Assembly (NCBI GenBank): GCA_963070105.1
Contig: OY718806.1
Coordinates: forward strand, 4,857,865 to 4,921,864
Source: Litomosoides sigmodontis
Lineage: Eukaryota > Nematoda > Chromadorea > Rhabditida > Onchocercidae
Length of the DNA stretch: 64,000 bases
Direction: 5' to 3'
The notes under the pieces are model-generated. The model was not told where the DNA came from. It saw only the letters and a program-made list of their open reading frames with translations, and ran no database searches. Of the stretch, positions 1-11,000 are shown piece by piece. Within the stretch, counting starts at the first letter, position 1. Each line of letters opens with the position of its first letter. Position numbers and translations under genes: made by a program.

Positions 1-231
1 TCGAAAAGAGAGAAGAAAACGAGCTCTAATGGCTTTGAGGTAATATGAATACGTGTTACGGTGCCGAAGTGTATTTACATAGTTAATCAATCAGCAGCAA
101 TGCTCAGACATTTCGAGAAGTTCGAAGCAAGGAAATTGGAAAATGAGAAGCAAAGAAGGCGGACGGTAAAGGAGAAATGGATTGCATTACATACTTAAAT
201 GTGCTTCTCCTTAAGTGATCAGGCCTAATTC

Positions 232-332
232 GAATCTATCCATTAATTTTAATTTTCGTTGTCCCTCAAGTGCGACGCATCATATGCGTCGCAATTGAGG
301 GACAACGAAAATTAACATTAATGGATAGATTC
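232..332. repeat. 101-bp near-perfect inverted repeat (foldback)
   Basis: Two 49-bp arms (232-280 and 284-332) are reverse complements apart from two mismatches and are separated by a 3-bp loop (CAT). The centre is GC-rich (GCGACGCAT / ATGCGTCGC) and the outer arms are AT-rich. The DNA could extrude as a cruciform, or the RNA could fold as a long hairpin. It is too short for a typical transposon and I see no clear target-site duplication. It may be a solo foldback element, a MITE remnant or a replication template-switch product. Confidence 0.9.
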
Positions 333-1172
333 AAGGATAATCTTTTCGCTGATTCCGTCTTCTTTCCAATCGCAAACACCTTTGAACTTCCTAAAATAAA
401 CGAAGAGAACGGATCACCCATCTGCTGTATAATGTGGAACTGTCTAAGTACGGATAACAATCGTTGATTCATAAGTTTTAAACTTTTTTTCAGAAGAAAA
501 TTGTATCCTTGAATTTCCTCTCAACACTTTTTCTTCATCTGAAAAATAAGTGCCAAACAGGGTTTCATCAATTCATCAATGATTTCTTCATTTCAATTCA
601 TCTTTTTTCAAGATCAACGATATTCGCCTCATGTCAATATCGCCGTATCAAATATTTATTTACATGTCTCATGTGAAAACTGTTTGGTGAATTGCATTTG
701 AAGGAAAAAATGATTTGCCACACAAATGGGGTGAGTTACCGGATCTCTGTATCGATGATAAATGGCCCCTTTTAGCAGTACTATCAATCAATTCCTTTTT
801 AGCCAGCTAAGTGATGAAACATATTTCGGAAATTTAAATAGCTTAAGCAAATTAGCTCAGTGTACGTGTAAATAGTGGGCAACTAATTCTCTGACAAGTA
901 ATGTCGGCTCCCACCTAACGGATGATTATTAATGAGAAATATAGCATCGATATTTCCATAGCGGTTTCAAAATACACTTACTTGATCGATAGACCAATGT
1001 TGAAAGCTTAATTTCGTCGTCAATTATTCTAACATATCTGTAACCCGACCACGTATGAGAAGAATGGTATGTTTAGATGATTGGAATTTAGAATTTCACC
1101 ACTCTGTGGATCAATGATATCAATTCTAATGACTGTTAGATTTTGCGGATGGTGTTTCACCGCGTGTCGGCG

Positions 1173-1206
1173 TATGTGTGTGTATGCGTGCGTGTGTGTG
1201 TGTGTG

Positions 1207-1241
<35 letters not shown>
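1173..1241. repeat. (GT)n microsatellite
   Basis: An imperfect GT tract of about 70 bp with a few GC and AT interruptions, in non-coding DNA. His-Thr and Cys-Val open frames across it are artefacts of the repeat. Confidence 0.9.
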
Positions 1242-1244
<3 letters not shown>

Positions 1245-1722
1245 AATTAAGAATTCTTCCGAAACGGTCACTTCCTTCACTGAAAAGTTCTAAAAATCAC
1301 AGTTGCAATTATTATTAGCATGAACAAACCTTTCATTAAAAAACAATCTTTCTAAAAAGTTGCAAATAAATTGAAAGAAAGCCAACCATATCATCTTTCA
1401 TCTACAATAAATAATACACACGAAATGCACTCCTGAATATACTCCTGGATATTTTGTCATTAGTGAATTAAAAAAAATAACTGTGTTGTGAATAATTTCA
1501 TGATCGGTGCTAAAAATTCATTTCAACCAAAATAGTGTGTAGCAGAATGATATATATCCGATGTGAGTTTCAATCATTTTGAAAGAACTCTTCATTCTTG
1601 CTGTAAATAATTATGTCATTGTGTCAAAAATAAAAAACATCTGTTATTCATAATAGACAAAGGAATATTTAATTTCACAATATTCCCGAAACACTTCATG
1701 CTGAGAAACATTTGCATCAATC

Positions 1723-1831
1723 GTTTAGGCTGAAATACTTCTGCTAGATCACACATGACACTGAATAAGTTTCAGAAAAACCTATTTGCAAAATAATAAA
1801 AAAAAAGAGACTAAAGTATTTCAGCCTAAAC
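1723..1831. repeat. 18-bp inverted pair with 73-bp spacer
   Basis: 1723-1740 (GTTTAGGCTGAAATACTT) and 1814-1831 are exact reverse complements. They lie 110-220 bp downstream of the RRP8 stop codon and may be in its 3' UTR. Confidence 0.85.
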
Positions 1832-1942
1832 AGTTAAACCATTTGCCAGTTCAACGATATTCTAAAGCAGCTTTAAAATTTCCCAACGGAAAATTCTGTT
1901 GCATAATAAACTCTGAACAAATATTTCACAGTCATTGGACAG

Positions 1943-2937
1943 TCACCGCTTTTTATACAAACAAGGCTTCAATTTCAATCCAAAAGGTCGTTTCTGCATC
2001 ACTCTACCAGTTTTGATAAATTCCAAAATCATAAAATAACCATTAGCTTTCATGGTCTGGAAATTTTTTTATAAATAATAACTATAATCAACGAAATACA
2101 TCCATTCTACTACTATTTAATTCCTTTCTATAATTTAAGGCTAAAAGCAGCCAACCTTTCCAGTTATATCAAATCCCATTTTTGTTACGGCGTGAACAAA
2201 CTGCTTTAGGCTTATAAATCGACTGGCAACTTCGGCTATTTTCAAAAAACCACTGCAAACAGCCATATATTACATCCTTTCAAATTATGTTGATTAATTT
2301 CAAGAACTAGTAAGAACAACACCTTCATGCCATCATTGAATAACATATGAAGTGATGACAAACCCCTTCTTCAATATACGATTCGCTTCCCTTAAATATT
2401 CGTTCAAATTGGTTCCCATCAATGAAAGACAAAAAACAGCAATATCCACCGATTCGTTGTGCAGTGGGACCTGCATAAGAACTACTCATCAATAAAAACA
2501 TAGTTCGACTAGAAAAAAGGTCGAATTAAATGCACAGTTCAGTGTTTCTAAACGATGCTTATATAACGGAAGGCGTAACATCTACAATTAACCTATTGTG
2601 TTACCAATGTTAAAATTATTACTCAATTTATCAAGCATACCGTCGACATGTCACATGCAGTAATGCGCTCATTCACAGCAACTAAATCGAAAGAATGTAC
2701 GGTGGCTATATGTGATAATTTCTCAGCAAGCGTTGCATTTCCGCAGCCCAAATCAGCGATCACTAAACCATCACATTTCAGTGATTTTATCCATTGAATA
2801 ATGATATGAACAGGCTTACATGGCCATTTCTTTGCCTATAAGCAATCATTTTATTAAGCCAAAACACTATCTTCATTTCCTAAGCATCTATAATAATCTC
2901 AAGTTCACTCGTTGTAAATATCATCAATTTACCACAG

Positions 2938-3027
<90 letters not shown>

Positions 3028-3932
3028 CACACCACACCATACCATACCATACCACACCACTCCATACCATACCACACCATACCACACCACTGTAAAACGA
3101 TATCTTCCCAACATATCAGCCTTTGACTCAACCTATCAATTATGTCAATTTGCATATTGCACTGCAAACGGATATTGATCACCATTACACAATACATGTT
3201 TGAACGATCTTACACAGGCACTGATCTGAATAATTCCCATCAGCAAACCTGTTTCTGATATCCTTTATGATACAATTCAAAAGTTTGTGGTTCATTTCGA
3301 AATAGTTCCATAGCTGCCGCGCCATTCATAGTATATAATTGCTCATTGATATACCGAAACAATGAAGAATCCATTCCTTTTACACTACTCATTCCCTCTC
3401 TGTTCATTGCTTCATTTTCACTCAGGCATTTCTTAATTTTAATTTTCTTCTTCTTTTTATTTACTTGCACATCACTACCTAAAACAACAAATCACAAACA
3501 TATTTATTGATTTTTCCACAATATTAAAAGACCTACTCCAACAAATTCTATAACAACCTTCTTCTCTCAGTTTTCTCTTCGATTCCTTAGCAGCTTTCTT
3601 GCGAACTTTATTTCGCCATGGACGACGCTTCTTTCTTAGCTGAAACAATCAACTATTAAGAACACTCAGAAAAACTGTCGCACAAGCACTCTCCAGCTAC
3701 CTTAACCTGAATGCAACTACAATTCGATTCATTGAAATCAGCTGTTGAACACAATCTTCATCCTAATAAATAATACGTTTCCCTCACTCACAGCGTTACA
3801 ATTATTACAATGAGGAAAAACAAAATTAGCAAATCCTCCTACCAAACCGTCCACTTTATCACCACAGTCGACCCCATCCTCTTTTGACGAAACCACATAA
3901 TACTTGTCCTTTAGACTCTCCTTCTCTCCCAT
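1943..3932 (-). CDS. rrp-8: RRP8-type rRNA adenine methyltransferase (nucleomethylin family)
   Basis: Eight exons give about 321 aa: 3843-3932, 3707-3762, 3558-3634, 3249-3478, 2641-2835, 2364-2470, 2156-2252, 1943-2056; all phases agree. RRP8 proteins are nucleolar SAM-dependent methyltransferases that make an m1A in large-subunit rRNA. The N-terminus is Lys/Arg-rich, typical of nucleolar proteins. Next come the family signatures [13 protein letters not shown] and [23 protein letters not shown], the SAM motif [13 protein letters not shown] (about residues 177-188), [23 protein letters not shown] and the terminal LKPCLYKKR. The start is the first ATG after a TTTTTTTGAG acceptor, possibly a trans-splice site. 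The acceptor of the third exon (CTAAG rather than TTTCAG) is forced by phase and is the weakest junction. The intron 2836-3248 is filled by a CA/CCATA microsatellite. The gene lies 529 bp downstream of nog-1 on the same strand. Confidence 0.93.
2941..3090. repeat. (CA)n microsatellite plus CCATA/CCACA pentamer array
   Basis: A pure CA tract (2941-3025, about 42 units) passes directly into about 13 pentamers of CCACA or CCATA (3027-3090). The whole array lies inside an intron of the RRP8 gene. Open frames reading poly-His-Thr or poly-Cys-Val are not genes. Confidence 0.95.
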
Positions 3933-4461
3933 CAAATCCTCAAAAAAACAAAAACAAAAACGAAGCATGAAGAAAAGTACCGCTCTTCGCAAAAACACAG
4001 CATAATTTATTATTCAAAATCAAGTCAACAAACCATGGCTGAATATTCTTTCCACGCTTCCATGACAACATTCTCCAGTGAAATACACTGAGAAGCGCGC
4101 AACATGCAACATATCCCTCAGCTAAATTATCTCTCCTGATTTACCATACATATAAATTGAACTAACAAGTAGCAAAAAAATTTTACCTCACATTATTCTC
4201 TCCTAAATTATTCTCGTCCTACGTCATCAAAGTAAAACCTGAGATCAATTAAGTACCTCAATATGTTAGTCATATAAACTATGAATGTGGAGAAAACATA
4301 ACATATTAACAAACTTTATTTTAAAATCATTATCGCTTGTACCAAATAATGCCATACAATAGCACAACAAACATTGCAACAAATAAAATAATTCAAATTC
4401 AGTCGAATATAACTTTTTAATACTGCTATACATTACCATTACAGTAACGAAATCATAGAAA
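3933..4461 (-). other. intercistronic region nog-1 / rrp-8
   Basis: There are 529 bp between the NOG1 stop and the RRP8 start, both on the minus strand. It contains a poly(A) signal for the upstream gene (about 4315-4320) and the T-rich acceptor just before the RRP8 ATG. This arrangement suits a nematode operon with 3'-end formation followed by trans-splicing, although the spacing is larger than the roughly 100 bp usual in C. elegans. Confidence 0.5.
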
Positions 4462-7400
4462 TCACCGCCTGTCTGTTTTCCCAAGTCCACGCTTGCCACA
4501 AAACAAGTGTTTCGGACGTTTCACAAAAATATGCCTATCAGCTTCACCTTTCTTTGCATTCAGTTGTAGATTTCTCTGCTTCCTTCTTCCAACTTTCTTC
4601 GTCATTTCACGCATCTAAATTAAAATTTGATTTACACAAAATTATCCATCACACAACCTTCTTCCACTACTAACACTACATTTTCGAAAAGTTTTTTTCT
4701 TACAGAAATGACGCCATATATCGCAACATCTTTAGCATGCTATTATTATATGTAAGAAAAAATGGAGGAAAAAAAAACGCTAACTTCATCATTCTTTATA
4801 CCCTGAACATCACGGCTAGATGGCCGACTAGCAACCAAGCTCGGACTCTTTCCCACCCGTATTTTTTTGGCAGTTGGCTCCCTCAGTTGTTCCTTGTTCA
4901 AATTCTTCAACTGCGACGGATCAATGTCAACACCAAGATCCCGAAATTGCTCTTCCAAACATGCCACAGTTCTATTCCGTTTTCTTGCAATGGAACGACT
5001 TAAACGTGGTTTCGTGATGCTTTTTTTAGCTTGTGAAGCCTGAAAATTTCAGATTTAAATAAACCACTTAACAAATTCAGAATATTTGTACTCAAAGCGC
5101 AAGAAATAATGATGGAATCATCCAAGTGATTTAAAATGTAAAAATAAACTTTTCTATCAATTCATTTTACCATTTTTAGCTGACTCTCTTTTTCCTTGAT
5201 TTTTTCCACATTTTCAAGCAATTTCCTCGTTTCCTCATCATCCAATGTCAAATCTTCATCATAGTATCTAAAACGTAACATTATGAGGTTACAACAAAAA
5301 TTCCCTAATGTCAACAAAAGCTTTTATAAGTTTAAAAGCAAATATTAATAAATCGAAAAAATCTCATACCCCGCTTGAATTTTTGCTTCTTCCTCTTTCC
5401 TGATTGATTCCAACATATCTTGAATATTTGATGCAACAAAATCGGCGATATTATGCCCTTCCCATATTTCAGGTACAGCATCATATTTTTCTTCGTCGCT
5501 TTTAAGCAAATAATGTTCTGCATTTTTATCACTAACTTTATAATGTTATAACCTACATAAAATTAATCTATATGAAAATCATAATGGATGTGAAATGAAA
5601 GTCGGTAAAATATATCTATTGAATAAAAATTTACTCTTCAAATCAAGTATATATTCGTCTTGCATTTCCAGCTCGATTTGACGCTCTAGTTTTCGTATTT
5701 CCCCAATCTTCTCGTTCTTCAAATTATTATTACCCAAAAACTTTTTTTTCACCACTGCTTCCGGTATATATGGCGCACGTACCTAAAAGCCAATAGTAAT
5801 GGCATTCAACAGAAAAAAAACTCTTGAACTCAACGAAAATAAACATACTTTATCATCCCTTGGAACAGGATAAGCAACGAACACACGGCTTAGCACACCA
5901 TCTTCAACCGTTAATTTTCTTGATTGCAGTTTGTTTTCAACACGTTGCATTAGAAGTTTATTGCATGCCTAAATGATTAACATCTCATTCCTTTCTTTCT
6001 TCCTTTTTTTTAAACAGAAGAACAGTTTTACATACTTCTTCAACACCTACAAAAACCAGTTCAAGTTGCATTTCTCAAGATAAGAACTCTAAACAACTGT
6101 TTGAAAACAAACAAAAAGTGATGCATACAAATCTAACACATCAAAAACAAATCCATTCATGGTATTAATATCATCTTAATATGTTTTACATTAGCTTAAT
6201 AATGCTGATCTTACCCTAATCTATCATACACTCACTTCGCATCTCCAATTATGTCATTTTAATAGAAATATCAATTAACTCGTCTTAATGTAATTAATTT
6301 AAGCCAACTTGTACTAATGCTACAACTACTGTCTTTTCGATATGCTGTTAAAGTGCACAGTTATGGTGGTGATATAAACAAATTTTAAAAAAATACCATA
6401 TTTCTGAAATCTATAACTCCTTCTTGCGTTACAGTGCTAATTTCGAACATTGATAACGAAGCATCGTCATCTAATGTTTTCAGTTGCTCCACTTTCTCCA
6501 GCTTTAGCTCATCTCGCTTTACAATATCCACTTTATTTAAACCAATTAATACTGGTTTGTTCACAAATAATGGACGAATACTTTTAAATAGTGCTATCTG
6601 AAAACTTAATCAATGTTAACCATCCCTCCAAAAGCGCTACACAAAATATGACATCGAATTAGATTTCTTACTTGTTCTTCAATCGTATGATCACATGTTT
6701 CACTTATATCCATAATGAACAAAACTGCAGCACGCAAGTGTGCAAGTGCTGTAATCGCTTGCATCTCAATTGTATTACGCTCTTCCAAAGGTTGATCCAA
6801 AATACCAGGTGTATCAATAACCTGAAATTACTCAACTATAGATAATTATCTATGCATATTTCACACTTATACCTACACCTATAAAACATTCTCTTTTGAA
6901 ACAGTATGATTTTTTCCCATGTTTACGTAGGAACAAATCTTCCGGAATAACCATCATAGTATTAATGCTTGCCTGCCAACTGAGGTATTTGTAATCAAGA
7001 TGTCCAACATAAAGAGCTTTAGTCGTGAATGCATAAGGTTGTACTTCAACGTCAGCACGTGTTAATAAATTCATCAACGATGATTTACCAACATTCGGGA
7101 AACCACACAGTATTAGTGTCCTGAATTTCAATGTAAAATCTATAACTCATATTTCTTTTCATTATTATGAATCGTTGACAAGAAAAAACTATCATTTCTA
7201 CATACCTTGTATTTGGATCAATTGTTGGTAATCGAGAAAGATGCTGCCGCACTTGTTCCAAATAATCGAAACTTGATTTCTGACGTTTTAATAGCTTTAC
7301 CATTCTTCCGAGCGCTGCTCGTTTTAACATTTTACACCGATATAACGAGTCACCATATTTCATTAGACGAACATATTCCCGTGCAATACTGAAGTGTTTT

Positions 7401-8098
7401 TATCGTAATAAATTCACACTTAAAGCCATATAAATGATTTCAACTGCGGTAACTTCATGGCAAAAAAAAGTTATTAAAATTCACACCTATCGATCAAATG
7501 ACGAGCAGTATTCATTTGTCCCAAAGCAATTTTGTAGTGATCCTTATCGTATAAAATGTTCATAAGATCGGCATAAAATGGATGGACTTCCTGAAAGGAT
7601 ATTCAAAAATGCTCCATAAATTTTTACAAATTACTATTTCTACATTTTTGTCCAACTCACATTAACTTATCCAACAAAATAATCAGCTAATTTAGCACAC
7701 ACATTTATAGCTATCATTAGAACAGCGATAAGGAAACCAGGAAATTACCTCCATTTTCGGAAATTCATCGATGATTTGTGTTAATTTATCGTGTAAAACT
7801 TGCTGCAGAAATTTAATCTTCCGGGTATAAAATGAACGGATCCGGCTCACTGCAAAATGTCGACGAACCACGGTCGGTGTTTTCCTCTGCGTCTTGGAAA
7901 GAACTATCTCTTTTAATTCCTGCAAAAAAAGAAATCCATTATGGTCCTCTGCGTAATCAAAAATGAGGAAAAATTGTTCCCTTTTCAACAGCATCTTTAA
8001 AATGTACTAATATCTTAGCATTTAAATAATTAGCAATAATTACTTACCGCAGCAGATGGAACCACCGTTATCTTCTTGAAATTATAAACTGCAGGCAT
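4462..8098 (-). CDS. nog-1: Nucleolar GTP-binding protein NOG1 (GTPBP4 family)
   Basis: Fourteen phase-consistent exons give 645 aa: 8048-8098, 7749-7919, 7487-7590, 7206-7388, 6973-7120, 6672-6821, 6397-6597, 5849-5968, 5635-5782, 5370-5517, 5171-5267, 4802-5039, 4704-4729, 4462-4614. NOG1 is an essential GTPase of 60S pre-ribosome assembly in the nucleolus. The N-terminus [16 protein letters not shown] is the family N-terminal helical domain. The G domain shows G1 GFPNVGKSS (about 176), G3 DTPG (222-225) and G4 NKVD (290-293), plus the family block [18 protein letters not shown]. The C-terminus [16 protein letters not shown]...[11 protein letters not shown] is diagnostic. The start ATG lies just inside a TATTTTAG acceptor, suggesting SL trans-splicing. 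The intron after the G1 exon uses a GC donor (GCAAGC). A 26-bp exon (4704-4729) is inferred from phase and the C-terminal family motif. An AATAAA signal lies at about 4315-4320 on the minus strand. Confidence 0.96.
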
Positions 8099-11000
8099 TT
8101 GCTCCTAAAATAGAATACATTTGGGAGGAAGAACTGAATAATTACAAATATTACAACTTATAATAGGATGTTGTGTAGCTACCATAAAGCCTATTGTAAT
8201 TGTCGTTAAGCAGTTTATTTTATCACATCCAAAAAAAGAATGAGCGATATGAAAAGAAAAAGGAAAAGAGGGGAAAGATAGCTTTGCCAATAACTGTCGG
8301 ATGAAGTACGTAGCATTTAAGAGTGCAACGAAAGAAATGTTGCAAAGAGAGTGTGCAAGTTGTTCTCAAACCTCACCCCACAATTTCTCCTCCATCTACC
8401 ACGGGGATGAGGAGATTGAGCTCTACCTTGGAAGCATTAGTGGTGAAGTAAAAACTTGCTCGTAATCACCACACGGTACGACACACTTCCCCGAGCTCCC
8501 CGAACCCGAATACCCCCATCCTACTCTCGGTGCCGCCCTTTAACAAGTGCGCATTAGGAATCACCAAACCAGACTCATCAAAGTAGTACACTGCTGCCTT
8601 GACAGTGGCAATCTGGGATGGGGCTGCGGTTGTTGTTGTAAAGTGGGATTGGCGATTGATGGGGAATTTTGAATTTTGGGCGAACGAAATGAAAGAAATG
8701 TGGAAGTTACGCGAAGGAACGGAAGCTGTGCAACAACTGATGTGAATACTTCTGCGTTCTACCAGTTGGACAGATTACTTGTTGATGGGTCACTCTGTGG
8801 AAGGCAGGCAGAAAGAGTTCTGTTTGGTTTGCTAAGTTTCAGGACGACAGATTACAGTAAGGAATCGAGGAGTAGCAAGACAAGACAGGTTTAACTCTAC
8901 GTCTTAGCACTGCTCTTCATGCTCTTTCTTAATTAGACTTGAGGTGGCTTGCGAAGCTAATTCGCTCCTTCTCTTTCGAAGACATTGGCCGAGCATTCCA
9001 AAGGTGGCTCCTTTTTCAGCAACATTCCACGCAGAATGACGCATTTCCAATGTGCTGATGAGGACATCAGAGCATCCATCATCCGCATAATTTATGATAT
9101 TCACTATCCCACTACTGCTACTTCGAACAGGCACTCATCATGAGGGAACACACTAATGGCAATAATTAAGTCAGGTAGAGCTGATTCCAAATAGATCTAG
9201 TTTGATTCGATATGCCATTTCAAAGGCTGAACCCATCATGTAAATTAGTACATCTTCCTCTCATTTGTATATCCTCTGTAGTAAATAAGTATTAGCAGCA
9301 TTATGTTTTTTTGGCGTACTAATTTCAATCGTTCTTTACCATATTTTTTCTCGTCCGGAGGCATAGGAACCATTGAAATTCCAGATAATTCTAATGAACA
9401 AAGCCTCCCCTACCATTCACTTCCTGGATTGAGCAGTTCAATTCATTCAGAGCCTTATGAAAGATAAGGGCGTCCTAAATGGAAAAAGTATCGTTAAAAT
9501 GTGGGAAAAATCAGCATTGCCAATGTATAGTGAGCAACTGAGTTCAACGCAGCACTTAGACTGGTGGTAGATTAGGTCGAAGTGAATGAAGGTAACAAAA
9601 CAAACTGGTAATAAGCACCCGTTACGAGTTACTTTTCATTATCACAATTTCATTATCATACTAGGATTACTTGCAGGAATGGTATTACCAGGATTAAAAT
9701 AATAAAAGACGATAGTCTGAAAAAAAGGATATTGGCAGCTTAAGAAGTGTGGTTCAGCTAAATCATCTTTTAACGTGTTAAATTAGCATCAACGAATAGT
9801 TTAATTGGTTTCTGTGTTTGCTCCTATATCTGGCCAACCGTTAACTATTTGCGCAATAGCCCCCAATTCCCATGTCTTCTTGCTGGATGAAACTGTTCCA
9901 TCATCCCTTTCGTCCTCCACTATTCTTCATCTCCTTCTACCCTTTGCTGTTATTGACCACTATCATACGGTGAATTAGCAATGCATGTTTCAGTCGACCA
10001 TTTATGATTAAAACACCTTTAATTCTTTCCCATAATAGTTAAATAGTTTTCCAGGAACCAATGTTTTTTTTGTTAATATTATTATTTAATTTTTTGAACG
10101 ATTTAAACTAGATTCAAAATGTTCCAGAATTTTTATTAAATTAAATAAAGGGTATAGAGCTTCGTATAGAATATAACTAAATTTGTTTGACTGGCATAAG
10201 TAATTGTGCGGCGACACGAAGTGATGAGAATTGAAATCACGAAATTGAGTTAAACTAGCAATGACATAGCAGGTAGCCTGAGGCATTTGTAACTAATTGC
10301 TGCAACGTTCCGTTCATTTAAATGCAATCGAAAAGTTCTAGTTATACGCGCATTTTTATTTGTCCTTTTTTTTTCAATTTTTCAACTTAAATATTTACTT
10401 TTAATTCCAAATTCAGTTTCTGAAAAACAATTCTTTGGACTACGTATTTGATTGATGTACACATTAGTTGTGGTAGATTTACACATTACTAACACTTAAA
10501 AACCATTTTAAATTAGTCTAGGGAGATGACTTAATGTGTTGATAAACCACTTAAGCAAAAATTGCGACGTCTTTTTTCCGCGTTCAAATAGAATTTCTCC
10601 ATTTAGCTATCTAATATTAATTCGTTCACTTTTGTAAATTTTGTTTTTGCTGACAAAGTAAAATCTGAAAAAGAACCCGCATTTTTGTGCAACCGTTACA
10701 CAAATTATCGTAAGTTTCTATAAATTTTAGGTGTTCCTCCTGAAGCCATCATAATACAAATATCAGGTATCTCTTGTCATTGACTTTGTCATCTCTTTGT
10801 CTTCTTTGTCATCTGTCTTCTTATCATTGACTTTGTCATCTCTTGTCATTTATCAATTTCTTAAGAGTATGAAGTTGAAATTTATGTATTTATATCGCTT
10901 GTCAATATGGGTAAGTATTTACCAAACCAGATAAAATGCTTGTCATTTGAAGCTAGTGCAATCAACAGCAATCTATTATGTGATTTACGGTGTAATGTTT

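Larger units (their letters stand above)
1..1942. other. non-coding stretch downstream of RRP8
   Basis: No reading frame here looks like a gene; the short open frames are shadows of the foldback and the GT repeat. The stretch holds a 101-bp inverted repeat (232-332), a GT microsatellite (about 1173-1241) and an 18-bp inverted pair (1723-1740 with 1814-1831). The right end, just past the RRP8 stop codon on the minus strand, should include that gene's 3' UTR. Confidence 0.6.
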
